Assembly: GCA_009780695.1 (NCBI GenBank)
Contig: WQZN01000015.1
Location: 1-64,000 of the forward strand
Direction: 5' to 3'
DNA from: Microbacteriaceae bacterium
Lineage (GTDB): Bacteria; Actinomycetota; Actinomycetes; Actinomycetales; Microbacteriaceae
Length of the DNA: 64,000 nucleotides
Shown here: piece after piece, positions 1-8,834 of the stretch
Layout: every line of letters begins with the position of its first letter
Position numbering within the stretch: the stretch's first letter is position 1
Translations under genes and position numbers: made by a program
Notes under the pieces: generated by a model
The model's input: the letters and a program-made list of their open reading frames with translations, nothing else
Database searches by the model: none
Told to the model about the DNA's origin: nothing

Positions 1-115
1 CGCGAACGCCGCGAGGCGCTCCCCGGCTGGCTGCACTTCTACAATCACCACAGGTTCCACACCGCAATCGGCGCAGCACCCATCAGCAGACTCAACAACC
101 TGCCTGAACATCACA
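1..115 (+). mobile_element. Right end of an IS481-type insertion sequence (partial)
   Basis: The first 115 bases are the 3' end of an insertion sequence whose remainder lies left of the window. The call rests on the transposase tail encoded here. The element appears to stop at a terminal CA at 114-115, followed by CCTAGG at 116-121. IS481-family members are known to prefer NCTAGN targets, so this hexamer is probably one copy of the target duplication. The other end is not visible, so the duplication is inferred. Confidence 0.6.
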
Positions 116-120
116 CCTAG
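1..120 (+). CDS. IS481 family transposase, C-terminal fragment
   Basis: Thirty-nine codons of a transposase enter from the left edge and end with TAG at 118-120. The motif WLHFYNHHRFHTAIG followed by API.RL is typical of the end of the DDE integrase core in IS481 transposases, which carry out cut-and-paste or copy-out movement of the element. The last Thr codon and the stop codon fall in the presumed CTAG target site, so the chromosome would supply the termination codon. The start and the catalytic aspartates are outside the window. Confidence 0.7.
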   Translation, partial: RERREALPGWLHFYNHHRFHTAIGAAPISRLNNLPEHHT

Positions 121-591
121 GCCGACCTGGGCGGGGGCGAGCGCGCCGCCGGCCCGACCGTGCGCGACGATGCCGAGCCGGTCGGCGAGGGCGCCGACGG
201 CGCGCCAGTCGTCGCCGCCGCAGGGCGCCCCAGCCCAGAGCGTCTCGCGCAGACCGTCCAGCCCGATCAGCACGGGGCGCCCGTCGCCGTCGAGCCGCAC
301 GTGATCGGGCCCGAGCGCGGCGCTGCAATAGCCGGCTGCGTGCAGCGCCGCCACGGCACGCGCCACTCCGATCACGATCGTCACAGCCTCGCCCGCGGTG
401 ATGCGCCGGCGGTGCACGAGCAGCTCGCTCAGTGTGGGCCCGTCGATCTCGTCGAGGTCGAGCCGGCGCCGATCGCCGAGAGCCGTCACATCGGCCACGA
501 CCGGCAGATGCTCGCTGCGCGCGGTGAGCAGGGCGGCCGTCTTGCGGCCGAACGCGGCGGCGTCGAGCGGGAGGGCGGGAAGATCGGTCAT
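116..591 (-). pseudogene. Protein-kinase-like gene interrupted by the insertion sequence
   Basis: An open frame starts at ATG 591-589 and runs leftward without a stop through the insertion junction to the window edge. Its product has the layout of a Ser/Thr kinase-like domain: around residues 85-115 the stretch AALHAAGYCSAALGPDHV precedes a beta-strand pair ending in LIGLDGL. The usual HRD catalytic triplet and DFG are absent or degenerate, so it was probably a pseudokinase or regulatory kinase-fold protein. The native reading ends near 122, where insertion-sequence DNA is fused in frame. The downstream half of the gene is lost or lies beyond the element. lipB follows divergently. Confidence 0.55.
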
Positions 592-782
592 GGCCACCAT
601 CGTCGGGTCCGCCGCCGATGCGGCATCCGCCCTCGCACGCGAAATGTGGAGAACTCGGAATCGCGCCCGCCTGTGCAGGGCGAGAGGCGTCGGACCCGAC
701 GGCGGTCGAGCGAAAATCCGACGCGCGCCGACGTAGGCTGGCAGCACAACTCCAGACCACCGACGTAGGGAAACCCTTCGAC

Positions 783-1460
783 ATGATCGAGTACCGCGTC
801 ACGGGACTAAGCGCCAATTCCGTGCCGTACCTCGAAGCCCTCGAACTCCAGCGTGAGACCCACGCTGCGGTCGTTCGCGGGGCGGCGCCCGACACCGTCC
901 TCCTCCTCGAGCACCCCTCGGTCTTCACCGCGGGCAAGCGCACCGAGGCCTCCGAGCGGCCGACCGACGGCACCCCCGTCATCGACGTCGACCGCGGTGG
1001 CAAGATCACCTGGCACGGCCCCGGCCAGCTGGTCGGCTACCCGATCATGCGGCTGCCCGAGCCCGTCGACGTCGTCGCGTTCGTGCGCAAGCTCGAGCAG
1101 CTGATGATCGAGGTCGTCGCCGAGTTCGGCATCGAGGGGCGACGCGTCGACGGCCGCAGCGGCGTGTGGATCGCGCAGACGACGGATGCCGGCGAGCCCG
1201 CCCCCGACGCCAAGATCGGCGCCATCGGGCTGCGCGTCGCCGAGGGCGTCACGATGCACGGCTTCGCGCTGAACTGCTCGAACAGCCTCGACGCCTACGA
1301 GCAGATCGTGGCGTGCGGCATCCGCGACGCCGGCGTCACGACCGTCACGCGCGAACTGGCGCTCCGTGGCGAGACCCGCGTGGTGACGCCGTCGGACGTC
1401 GTCGAGAGCGTGAAGAGCGCCTTCGAGCGCATCTTCGCGACCGAGGCGGTCGCGGCGTGA
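783..1460 (+). CDS. lipB: Octanoyltransferase LipB
   Basis: Transfers the octanoyl group from octanoyl-ACP to lipoyl domains of target proteins, the first step of de novo lipoate attachment in the cytoplasm. The 225-residue product has the usual family length. The motif [18 protein letters not shown] lies at about 71-88, the catalytic Lys is Lys144 (KIGAIG) and the catalytic Cys is Cys165 (ALNCS). The ATG at 783 fits the family N-terminus, although the frame is open upstream. Its stop overlaps the lipA start (GTGA at 1457-1460), so the two are translationally coupled. The octanoyl donor chain comes from the fatty-acid genes at 27.8-31.4 kb, and pyruvate dehydrogenase complexes are the main targets. 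Confidence 0.95.
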   Translation: MIEYRVTGLSANSVPYLEALELQRETHAAVVRGAAPDTVLLLEHPSVFTAGKRTEASERPTDGTPVIDVDRGGKITWHGPGQLVGYPIMRLPEPVDVVAFVRKLEQLMIEVVAEFGIEGRRVDGRSGVWIAQTTDAGEPAPDAKIGAIGLRVAEGVTMHGFALNCSNSLDAYEQIVACGIRDAGVTTVTRELALRGETRVVTPSDVVESVKSAFERIFATEAVAA

Positions 1461-2425
1461 GCATCGTGAACATCTCCAACGGCGGCGGCCCCGCGCAGGA
1501 CACGAGCGGGCGCAAGCTGCTGCGCCTCGAGGTGCGCAACGCCGAGACGCCCATCGAGAAGAAGCCCGAGTGGATCAAGACCCGGGCGAAGATGGGCCCC
1601 GAGTACCGACAGCTGCAGAACCTCGTGAAGACCGAGCAGCTGCACACGGTGTGCCAGGAAGCCGGCTGCCCGAACATCTTCGAGTGCTGGGAGGACCGCG
1701 AGGCCACCTTCCTCATCGGCGGCTCGGCGTGCACGCGCCGCTGCGACTTCTGCCAGATCGACACCGGCAAGCCGGCCGACTACGACCGCGACGAGCCGCG
1801 GCGCGTCGCCGAGTCGATCGCGCAGATGGAGCTGCGCTACGCCACCGTCACGGGTGTCGCCCGTGACGACCTCGACGACGAGGGCTCGTGGCTCTACGCC
1901 GAGACGATCCGCGAGATCCACCGCCAGGCACCGGGCGTCGGCGTCGAGATCCTCGTTCCCGACTTCTCGGGGAACCCCGCGTACCTGGGCGAGGTGTTCG
2001 GGGCATCCCCCGAGGTCTTCGCCCACAACGTCGAGACGGTGCCGCGCATCTTCAAGCGCATCCGCCCCGCGTTCCGCTACGAGCGATCGCTCGACGTGCT
2101 GAGCCAGGCCAAGTCGGCGGGCATGATCACGAAGTCGAACCTGATCCTCGGCATGGGCGAGGAGCCCGACGAGGTGCTGCACGCCCTCGAGGATCTGCGC
2201 ACGGCAGGCACCGATCTGATCACGATCACCCAGTACCTGCGCCCGAGCCCGCGCCACCTCCCGGTGGCGCGCTGGGTGAAGCCCGAGGAGTTCGTGGACT
2301 TCGAGCAGGCCGCACGCGAGATCGGCTTCCTGGGGGTCATGTCGGGGCCGCTGGTGCGCTCGTCGTACCGCGCCGGGCGCCTCTGGGCCGAGGCTCGGGA
2401 CGCTCTCGCCGCGCAAGTCGCATGA
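1457..2425 (+). CDS. lipA: Lipoyl synthase LipA
   Basis: Radical-SAM enzyme that inserts two sulfur atoms into protein-bound octanoate to make lipoate. The GTG start at 1457 overlaps the lipB stop and gives 322 residues. Two iron-sulfur sites are visible: the auxiliary cluster cysteines Cys66, Cys71 and Cys77 (CX4CX5C) and the radical-SAM triad Cys92, Cys96 and Cys99 (CX3CX2C). The conserved RSSY motif near residue 301 is present, so the enzyme should be intact. The DUF4191 membrane-protein gene follows after 23 bases, an arrangement common in actinobacteria. Confidence 0.96.
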   Translation: MSIVNISNGGGPAQDTSGRKLLRLEVRNAETPIEKKPEWIKTRAKMGPEYRQLQNLVKTEQLHTVCQEAGCPNIFECWEDREATFLIGGSACTRRCDFCQIDTGKPADYDRDEPRRVAESIAQMELRYATVTGVARDDLDDEGSWLYAETIREIHRQAPGVGVEILVPDFSGNPAYLGEVFGASPEVFAHNVETVPRIFKRIRPAFRYERSLDVLSQAKSAGMITKSNLILGMGEEPDEVLHALEDLRTAGTDLITITQYLRPSPRHLPVARWVKPEEFVDFEQAAREIGFLGVMSGPLVRSSYRAGRLWAEARDALAAQVA

Positions 2426-2448
2426 GCGCGTTCGGGTAACCTTGAGCC

Positions 2449-3159
2449 ATGGCACGTAACAGCACCTCCGCTGCGCCTGCGCCCAAGGAACCGGGCCGCT
2501 GGCGGCAGATGTGGGACGTCTTCCAGATGACCCGCAAGTACGACAAGCAGGCTCTCCCGCTCATGCTCGGCGGCTTCCTGCTTCCCGTCGTCGTGGGCCT
2601 GCTGCTCGCCTTCCTGCTCTCCGGCAACGTCTTCACGATGGTGCTGTGGATCGTCGCCGGCGTCTTCGGCGGCGTCCTCCTCGCGATCGTCGTGCTGGGC
2701 CGCCGCGCCGAGCGCGCCGCGTACTCGCAGATCGAGGGCCAGCCCGGCGCCGTCGGCGCGGTCATGCGCTCGTCCCTGCGTCGCGGGTGGCGCGGCAGCG
2801 AGATGCCGGTGGCCGTCAACAGCAAGACCCGCGACGCGATCTACCGCGCCGTCGGCCGCGGCGGCGTCGTCCTCATCAGCGAGGGCCCGCAGTCGCGCAC
2901 CGCGCGCATGCTCGACGAGGAGCGCCGCAAGGTCGCCCGCACCGTTCCGAACGTCGCCGTGACGACGATCAGCGTCGGGCCGGATGCCGGCGCCACGCCC
3001 CTGCACAAGGTCGCCGGTGCGCTCACGAAGATCAAGCCGAGCCTCACGAAGACCGAGGTCGCAGCCGTCGACAACCGCCTCTCGTCGCTGCAGAGCGCGC
3101 TGCCGATCCCAAAGGGCGTCGACCCCAACCGCATCCGCGCTCCGCGCCAGCCGCGCTAG
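2449..3159 (+). CDS. DUF4191 family membrane protein
   Basis: A 236-residue protein with a short cytoplasmic N-terminus, two hydrophobic segments at about 37-58 and 62-84, and a long soluble C-terminal part. This matches the actinobacterial DUF4191 family, which is repeatedly found next to lipA; its function is unknown to me. It lies 23 bases after lipA, probably in the same transcript, and is followed by a strong terminator. The family call rests on the position after lipA, the topology and the conserved segment around GVVLISEGP. A link to lipoate metabolism is suggested only by the neighbourhood. Confidence 0.8.
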   Translation: MARNSTSAAPAPKEPGRWRQMWDVFQMTRKYDKQALPLMLGGFLLPVVVGLLLAFLLSGNVFTMVLWIVAGVFGGVLLAIVVLGRRAERAAYSQIEGQPGAVGAVMRSSLRRGWRGSEMPVAVNSKTRDAIYRAVGRGGVVLISEGPQSRTARMLDEERRKVARTVPNVAVTTISVGPDAGATPLHKVAGALTKIKPSLTKTEVAAVDNRLSSLQSALPIPKGVDPNRIRAPRQPR

Positions 3160-3167
3160 TCGCAGCC

Positions 3168-3197
3168 ACGAAGGCCCCGCTCCGGCGGGGCCTTCGT
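3168..3197 (+). terminator. Hairpin terminator after lipB-lipA-DUF4191
   Basis: Perfect 13-bp stem (3168-3180 with 3185-3197) with a four-base loop, GC-rich at the tip and ending ACGAAGG/CCTTCGT. It lies eight bases after the stop of the DUF4191 gene and probably ends that transcript. Confidence 0.8.
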
Positions 3198-3320
3198 CGT
3201 TTCCGCCGGCGCGCGTGCCGATGGTGCGGAGACGGTCCGATCCAGCGGATCGGACCGGACATCCGCACCGCACAATCGACCCGTTTCCGCACGGCCGCGC
3301 GCGTCCGACAGACTGGTCCG

Positions 3321-3731
3321 GTGAACGACACCGTGGTCACCCTGTACGACGCGCGCGAGCTGGCGCGCACGCCCGGTTACGCCTACGCGGCGAGCGTGCC
3401 ACCCGGCATCCGTCTCATCCACCTCGCCGGCGCGTGCCCGCTGAACCTCGACGGCACGACCGCCGCCATCGGCGACTACGCCGGCCAGGCGGCCAAGTGC
3501 GTCGAGAACCTCGAGCTGGCGCTGCGCGCGGCCGGCGCGACGATCGACGACGTGGTCAGCACGCGCGTCCTGGTCGCGACCACGCGGCAGGGCGATCTCG
3601 GAGCGGTGTGGGATGTCGTGCACGCCGCGTTCGCGGACCACGAGGTGCCGAGCACCCTGTTCGGCGTCACGGTGCTGGGCTACGACGACCAGCTGGTCGA
3701 GATCGAGGCCGTGGCCGCCGTCGCGGACTGA
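3321..3731 (+). CDS. RidA/YjgF family protein
   Basis: The 136-residue product fits the RidA (YjgF/YER057c) fold, whose best-known members hydrolyse reactive enamine/imine intermediates released by PLP enzymes. The recognisable parts are G.IRLIHLAGACPL, the central QAAKCVENLELALRAAGAT helix, DVVSTRVLVA and the C-terminal strand with VEIEAVA. GTG at 3321 gives the usual length. It follows a terminator and is therefore probably a single gene. Which subfamily it belongs to, and whether the catalytic Arg (in STRVLV) is functional, cannot be decided here. Confidence 0.8.
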   Translation: MNDTVVTLYDARELARTPGYAYAASVPPGIRLIHLAGACPLNLDGTTAAIGDYAGQAAKCVENLELALRAAGATIDDVVSTRVLVATTRQGDLGAVWDVVHAAFADHEVPSTLFGVTVLGYDDQLVEIEAVAAVAD

Positions 3732-3749
3732 CCCGCAGCGGGGCCGCGC

Positions 3750-4181
3750 TCAGGCGCGGACGAGCACCGTGCCGGCGACCTTGTCGTGGAAGCCGCGCTG
3801 GTCGGAGTCCCAGACGAGCGCGGGGACGACGATCGCGAGCAGGATGCTGCGCACGATCGCGCGCCAGAACGCCGGCTTGTAGCCGGGGAGCGCCGAGAGC
3901 CGCAGCCCGACCAGCCGGTGCCCGATCGAGCCGCCGAGCGCCAGGATCGCGAGGATCTGCAGCGCCGCGAAGACGCCGGCCTGGACCGCGCCGAACGCCG
4001 GGTCGCCGGTCGTGGACGGGCGGTACACGAGCCAGGAGACGCCCGCCGTGAGGGCCCAGTCGATGCACAGGCCGCCCAGGCGGCGGCCGAACCGGCCGAC
4101 GGAGCCGCGGCCGGCTTCGGGCAGGCCGAGGCGCTCGCCGGGAAAACTGCTCGGTGCAACAACCGTCTCGCGTGGACTCAC
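3750..4181 (-). CDS. RDD family membrane protein
   Basis: A 143-residue protein with the RDD signature: an Arg near the start of the first membrane segment (FGRRLGGLCIDW, about 31-42), Asp at residue 41, further hydrophobic segments at about 68-85 and 107-122, and a C-terminal HDKVAGT. RDD proteins are small membrane proteins of varied or unknown role. The gene lies divergently upstream of glnA1, a neighbourhood common in actinobacteria. The start at 4181 leaves the GlnR operator in the space between the two genes. Confidence 0.85.
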   Translation of the reverse strand: MSPRETVVAPSSFPGERLGLPEAGRGSVGRFGRRLGGLCIDWALTAGVSWLVYRPSTTGDPAFGAVQAGVFAALQILAILALGGSIGHRLVGLRLSALPGYKPAFWRAIVRSILLAIVVPALVWDSDQRGFHDKVAGTVLVRA

Positions 4182-4219
4182 GCGACAATCCTAGAAAACC
4201 GCGGCTGATGGACTGTCGC

Positions 4220-4257
4220 GTAACATGCTGGAAACAATTGCGTCACTACAGAGAAAC
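4220..4257 (+). promoter_or_regulatory. GlnR operator upstream of glnA1
   Basis: The bases read GTAAC-N6-GAAAC-N6-GTCAC-N6-GAAAC, with pentamers at 4220, 4231, 4242 and 4253. This equals the full a1-b1-a2-b2 consensus known for the actinobacterial nitrogen regulator GlnR. The spacing of 11 bp between pentamers is exact. The site lies 64 bases before the glnA1 start, in the region shared with the RDD gene. It predicts that glnA1 is controlled by nitrogen through GlnR. Confidence 0.85.
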
Positions 4258-4320
4258 GGCCCCCGCCTAGCCTGCAAGCGGGTCGCGTTCGCGGCCGTTC
4301 GCCAACCTTGTGGAGCCTGA

Positions 4321-5745
4321 ATGTTCAAGGATTCTTCTGAGGTGCTGAAGTTCATCAAGGACGAAGACGTCAAGTTCCTTGATATCCGCTTCACCGACCT
4401 CCCCGGTGTGCAGCAGCACTTCAACATCCCCGCTTCGACCGTCGACGAGGAGTTCTTCACCGTCGGCCAGCTGTTCGACGGCTCGTCGATCCGTGGCTTC
4501 GCCAACATCCACGAGTCGGACCTCCAGCTCATCCCGGACGTGACGACGGCCTACGTCGACCAGTTCCGCGCCGAGAAGACGCTGATCATGGTCTTCGACA
4601 TCTACAACCCGCGCAACGGCGAGATCTACCACAAGGACCCGCGTCAGGTCGCCAAGAAGGCCGAGAAGTACCTCGCCTCGACCGGCATCGCCGACACCGC
4701 GTTCTTCGCGCCCGAGGCCGAGTTCTACATCTTCGACGACGTCCGCTACGAAGTGAAGCAGAACGGCGCGTTCTACTCGGTCGACTCCGAGGAAGGCGCC
4801 TGGAACACCGGCCGCGTCGAAGAGGGCGGCAACCTCGGCAACAAGACCCCCTACAAGGGCGGCTACTTCCCCGTCTCCCCCGTCGACAAGCAGGCCGACC
4901 TGCGCGACGACATCTCGCTCAAGCTGATCGAGGCCGGCCTCGTCCTCGAGCGCTCGCACCACGAGGTCGGCACCGGCGGCCAGGCGGAGATCAACTACCG
5001 CTTCGACACGATGGTCCGCGCGGCGGACGACATCCTCAAGTTCAAGTACATCGTCAAGAACACGGCCGAGCAGTGGGGCCAGACGGCCACCTTCATGCCG
5101 AAGCCGCTGTTCGGCGACAACGGCTCGGGCATGCACACCCACCAGTCGCTGTGGAGCAACGGCCAGCCGCTGTTCTACGACGAGGCGGGCTACGGCGGCC
5201 TCTCCGACATCGCCCGTTGGTACATCGGCGGCATCCTGGCCCACGCGCCGGCCCTGCTCGCCTTCACCAACCCGTCGGTGAACTCCTACCACCGCCTGGT
5301 CCCGGGCTTCGAGGCCCCCGTCAACCTGGTCTACTCGGCCGGCAACCGCTCGGCTGCGATCCGCATCCCGATCACGGGCACCAACCCCAAGGCCAAGCGC
5401 ATCGAGTTCCGCGCGCCGGACGCCTCGGGCAACCCGTACCTCGCGTTCGCCGCCCAGCTCATGGCCGGCCTCGACGGCATCCAGAACCGCATCGAGCCGC
5501 ACGAGCCGGTCGACAAGGACCTCTACGAGCTGCCCCCGGAGGAGGCGAAGTCGATCCCGCAGGTTCCGGGTTCGCTCGACGCCGTCCTCGACGCGCTCGA
5601 GGCCGACCACGACTTCCTCCTCAAGGGGAACGTGTTCACCGAGGAACTCATCGAGACCTGGATCGAGTACAAGCGCGAGAAGGAGATCAAGCCCCTCGCG
5701 CAGCGCCCGCACCCGTTCGAGTTCGAGCTTTACTACGGCGTCTGA
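4321..5745 (+). CDS. glnA: Glutamine synthetase type I, GlnA1
   Basis: Makes glutamine from glutamate, ammonia and ATP as a cytoplasmic dodecamer. The 474-residue product has every family landmark: LFDGSSI near residue 57, [44 protein letters not shown] and the C-terminal segment. Tyr402 in DLYELPPEE is the site modified by adenylylation, and the modifying enzyme GlnE is encoded 80 bases downstream on the other strand. The ATG at 4321 follows GGAG at a good distance. Transcription is probably under GlnR (4220-4257) and ends at the hairpin at 5763. Confidence 0.97.
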   Translation: MFKDSSEVLKFIKDEDVKFLDIRFTDLPGVQQHFNIPASTVDEEFFTVGQLFDGSSIRGFANIHESDLQLIPDVTTAYVDQFRAEKTLIMVFDIYNPRNGEIYHKDPRQVAKKAEKYLASTGIADTAFFAPEAEFYIFDDVRYEVKQNGAFYSVDSEEGAWNTGRVEEGGNLGNKTPYKGGYFPVSPVDKQADLRDDISLKLIEAGLVLERSHHEVGTGGQAEINYRFDTMVRAADDILKFKYIVKNTAEQWGQTATFMPKPLFGDNGSGMHTHQSLWSNGQPLFYDEAGYGGLSDIARWYIGGILAHAPALLAFTNPSVNSYHRLVPGFEAPVNLVYSAGNRSAAIRIPITGTNPKAKRIEFRAPDASGNPYLAFAAQLMAGLDGIQNRIEPHEPVDKDLYELPPEEAKSIPQVPGSLDAVLDALEADHDFLLKGNVFTEELIETWIEYKREKEIKPLAQRPHPFEFELYYGV

Positions 5746-5762
5746 TCCGCACGGATCCGCTG

Positions 5763-5792
5763 CGAAGGCCCCCGTTTCGGCGGGGGCCTTCG
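5763..5792. terminator. Hairpin terminator between glnA1 and glnE
   Basis: Twelve-base-pair perfect stem (5763-5774 with 5781-5792) with a six-base loop, between the converging ends of glnA1 and glnE. It probably serves both directions. Confidence 0.8.
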
Positions 5793-5826
5793 TCGTATTC
5801 GGGATGTGCGGGCGGGATGCCGCGGG

Positions 5827-8817
5827 CTAGGGCGCGACGCCGTAGAAGCCGCGCTCGAACACGGCGCGGGCACGGCGCGTGACGCCGAGGTACTCCTCTT
5901 CGAGACGGCTCGCCGAGCGCCGCGGGTAGCCCATCAGCCGCGCGACCCCGTCGAGCTGCACCCGGTCGACGGGCAGCACGTCGGAGGTCTTCGCCGTCCA
6001 GAGCGTCATGGCGCTGCGGGCGCGCGAGGCGAACACCCATGCGGCATGCAGGCGCTCGGCATCCGCCTCGTCGACGAGCCCGGCCTCGGTCGCCGCCTGC
6101 AGCGCGCCGAGGGTCGACGTCGTGCGCAGCGCGGGCAGCTCGGCGGCGTGCTGCAGCTGGATGAGCTGCACGAACCACTCGACGTCCGAGAGCGAGCCGC
6201 GCCCGAGCTTGAGGTGCCGAGCCGGGTCGGCGCCCTGCGGCAGGCGCTCGGACTCGACGCGCGCCTTGATGCGGCGCACTTCTCGCACCTCGTTCTGACC
6301 GATCGCGGCCGGGTAGCGGGTGCGGTCGGCGAGCTGCTCGAAGTCGGCGATGAGCGCGGCATCCCCCGCGAATCCGCGTGCGCGCAGCAGCGCCTGCGCC
6401 TCCCATGTGAGCGACCAGCGCGCGTAGTACGCCGCATATGCGTCGAGTGAGCGGGCGACCACGCCGTTGCGGCCTTCGGGGCGCAGGTCGAGGTCGAGCT
6501 CGAAGGGCAGGCGCGTGTCCTCGGAGAGCCGCTTCAGCTGCGCGGCGATGCGCAGGGCGGCCTCGGCCGCCTGGGGCGAACCCGCCGGCGCGCGGAAGAC
6601 GTACATGACGTCGGCGTCGGAGCCGAAGCCGAGCTCGCGGCCGCCGAAGCGCCCCATCGCGATGACGGCGAACTCGAAGCCCTCGGGCTCGCGCAGGGCG
6701 TTCTCACGCCGCACCGCCTCGAGCAGGCCGCGCAGGAACACCTCGGTGATGTCGGTGAGGCCGCGCGCGACATCCTCGATCGAGATCACGTCGAGGATCC
6801 CGCCGAACGCGAGGCGCAGGATGCCCCGCCGCCGCGCCTGCCGCATCGCCTGCGCGACGGACTCGGTGTCGGCGTGCCGGGCGAGCACCGCGTCCTTCTC
6901 CTCCTCGAGCACGGCACGCGCCCGGGGCCGCAGCTCGTCGTCGGAATCGAGCCACGCGACGGACTCGGGCAGCGTGCCGAGCAGGTCGCCGACGAAGCGC
7001 GAGCCCGAGAGCAGCCGTGTGAGCCGCTCGGCCGCACCCGACGAGTCACGCAGCATCCGGAGGAACCAGTGCGTGTCGCCGAGGTCGTCGGCGAGCTTGC
7101 GGAAGGTCAGCAGGCCGTAGTCGGGGTCGGCGCCGTCGGCGAACCACTGCAGCATGACCGGCAGCAGCGTGCGCTGGATCGTGGCCGAGCGCGAGACGCC
7201 CTCGGTGAGCGCCGCGATGTGCGCGAGCGCACCACGCGGGTCGCGGAAGCCGATCGCCGCGAGGCGCGCCTGCGCCTGCTCGGGCGAGAGCGTGCCCTCG
7301 CCCATGAGCGCGTCCTCGCCGTGCAGCGCCGCGACGGCCGAGAGCAGCGGGCGGTAGAAGATGCGCTCGTGCAGGCCGCGCACGCGGCGCTTGACGCCTG
7401 TCCAGAGCTCGATCAGCTCGCGCGCGTTGCCCGCGAGACCGGTCGCGCGCGCGAGCACCCGTTGCGCGTTCTCGTCCCGCGGCATGAGATGGGTGCGGCG
7501 CAGCCGGGAGAGCTGCACGCGGTGCTCCATGAGCCGCAGGCGCCGATAGTCGGCGGCGAACTCGGCCCCCGCCTCGCGGCCGACGTAGCCGCCGGCGACG
7601 AGCGCGTCGAGCGCGGGCAGCGTCGCCGACTGCCGGACGGCCGGGTCGACGTGGCCGTGCACGAGCTGCAGCAGCTGCACCGTGAACTCGATGTCGCGCA
7701 GGCCGCCCGGGCCGAGCTTGAGCTCCCAGTCGACCTCGTCGGCGACGATGTGCTCGACCACGCGCTCGCGCATGCGCTGCACCTGCTCGACGAAGCCGTC
7801 GCGCTCGGCGCTCTTCCACACCTGCGGCGACAGGGCCTCGACGTATCGGGCACCGAGCTCGCGGTCGCCCGCAAGCGGCCGCGCCTTGAGCAGGGCCTGG
7901 AACTCCCAGCCCTTCGCCCAGCGGTCGTAATAGGCGATGTGCGACTCGAGCGAGCGCACGAGCACGCCGTCCTTGCCCTCGGGGCGCAGGTTCGCGTCGA
8001 CCTGCCACAGGCCCGGCTCGATCGACGGGGAGTCCGTGCCGCGCATGGTCAGCACCGCGAGGCGCGTCGCGACATCCACCGAGCCCGACGAGACGAAGAT
8101 GACGTCGACGTCGCTGATGTAGTTGAGCTCGCGCGCACCCGCCTTGCCCATGGCGATCACGGCGAGCGAGGTGGCTTCGACCTGCTCGGCCGGGTACTTG
8201 CCCGGCCCCTTCCCCGTCGTCGTGGCACGGGCGACGGCGAGGGATGCCTCGACGGCGGCCCCCGCGAGATCCGAGAGGCACTCGGCGACGGCGTCGAACC
8301 CGGTCACGGGGTCCGCCTGCTCGAGGTCGAAACTCGCGACCTGGATCAGCCGGCGCCGGTAGCGGCGGCGGAAGGCGTTCCAGCCCTCCTCCTCGACCAG
8401 CTGCGCGACGGGGGCGGTCGACGCGGCATCCGCCCCCACGGAATCGAGCAGATCGCGGCGCAGCTCGTCTTCGGAAGGCAGCCCCGCGACCGGCTCCGCC
8501 AGCGCGGCGAGCTCGTCGGGGTGCTGGTGCAGGAACTCGGCGAGCCCCGAGCTCGCACCGACGACCCGGGCCACCCGTGCCGCGCGCTCGGGCGCGGTCA
8601 GGAAGGGCACGGTCTGCTCGGGCGCACGGCGCAGCAGCGTGAGCAGGCGCTCGAGTGCCGCGTCGGGGTCGGCGGCGTCGGCGAACAGCTCGACCGCGGT
8701 CGTCGCCGTCGTGTCGACCAGCTCGGCATACTCCCCCAGCCGCTCGCGCGCCGCCGACAGCTCGGTGAAGCCGGCGCGCGCGAGCGCGGTGAGCGTCAGC
8801 GATCCGTCGTTGCGCAT
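5827..8817 (-). CDS. glnE: Bifunctional glutamine synthetase adenylyltransferase/deadenylylase
   Basis: Adenylylates and deadenylylates type I glutamine synthetase to tune its activity to nitrogen supply. The product of 996 residues has two nucleotidyltransferase halves. The N-terminal half carries ELNYISDVDVIFVS and the C-terminal half carries GFGSDADVMYVF, each with the paired aspartates that bind metal. ATG at 8817 begins MRNDGSLTL. The frame is open further upstream, but only into glnA2 antisense-like sequence. It lies 17 bases after glnA2 on the same strand, forming a glnA2-glnE operon that converges on glnA1. Confidence 0.95.
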   Translation of the reverse strand: MRNDGSLTLTALARAGFTELSAARERLGEYAELVDTTATTAVELFADAADPDAALERLLTLLRRAPEQTVPFLTAPERAARVARVVGASSGLAEFLHQHPDELAALAEPVAGLPSEDELRRDLLDSVGADAASTAPVAQLVEEEGWNAFRRRYRRRLIQVASFDLEQADPVTGFDAVAECLSDLAGAAVEASLAVARATTTGKGPGKYPAEQVEATSLAVIAMGKAGARELNYISDVDVIFVSSGSVDVATRLAVLTMRGTDSPSIEPGLWQVDANLRPEGKDGVLVRSLESHIAYYDRWAKGWEFQALLKARPLAGDRELGARYVEALSPQVWKSAERDGFVEQVQRMRERVVEHIVADEVDWELKLGPGGLRDIEFTVQLLQLVHGHVDPAVRQSATLPALDALVAGGYVGREAGAEFAADYRRLRLMEHRVQLSRLRRTHLMPRDENAQRVLARATGLAGNARELIELWTGVKRRVRGLHERIFYRPLLSAVAALHGEDALMGEGTLSPEQAQARLAAIGFRDPRGALAHIAALTEGVSRSATIQRTLLPVMLQWFADGADPDYGLLTFRKLADDLGDTHWFLRMLRDSSGAAERLTRLLSGSRFVGDLLGTLPESVAWLDSDDELRPRARAVLEEEKDAVLARHADTESVAQAMRQARRRGILRLAFGGILDVISIEDVARGLTDITEVFLRGLLEAVRRENALREPEGFEFAVIAMGRFGGRELGFGSDADVMYVFRAPAGSPQAAEAALRIAAQLKRLSEDTRLPFELDLDLRPEGRNGVVARSLDAYAAYYARWSLTWEAQALLRARGFAGDAALIADFEQLADRTRYPAAIGQNEVREVRRIKARVESERLPQGADPARHLKLGRGSLSDVEWFVQLIQLQHAAELPALRTTSTLGALQAATEAGLVDEADAERLHAAWVFASRARSAMTLWTAKTSDVLPVDRVQLDGVARLMGYPRRSASRLEEEYLGVTRRARAVFERGFYGVAP

Positions 8818-8834
8818 CAGGGCTGAGCGGGGTG

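Noticed and set aside
2077..3273. Long leftward frame opposite lipA and the DUF4191 gene
   Set aside because: Its translation is Arg/Ala/Gly-rich noise typical of antisense frames in GC-rich DNA, while the plus strand holds a clear protein family.
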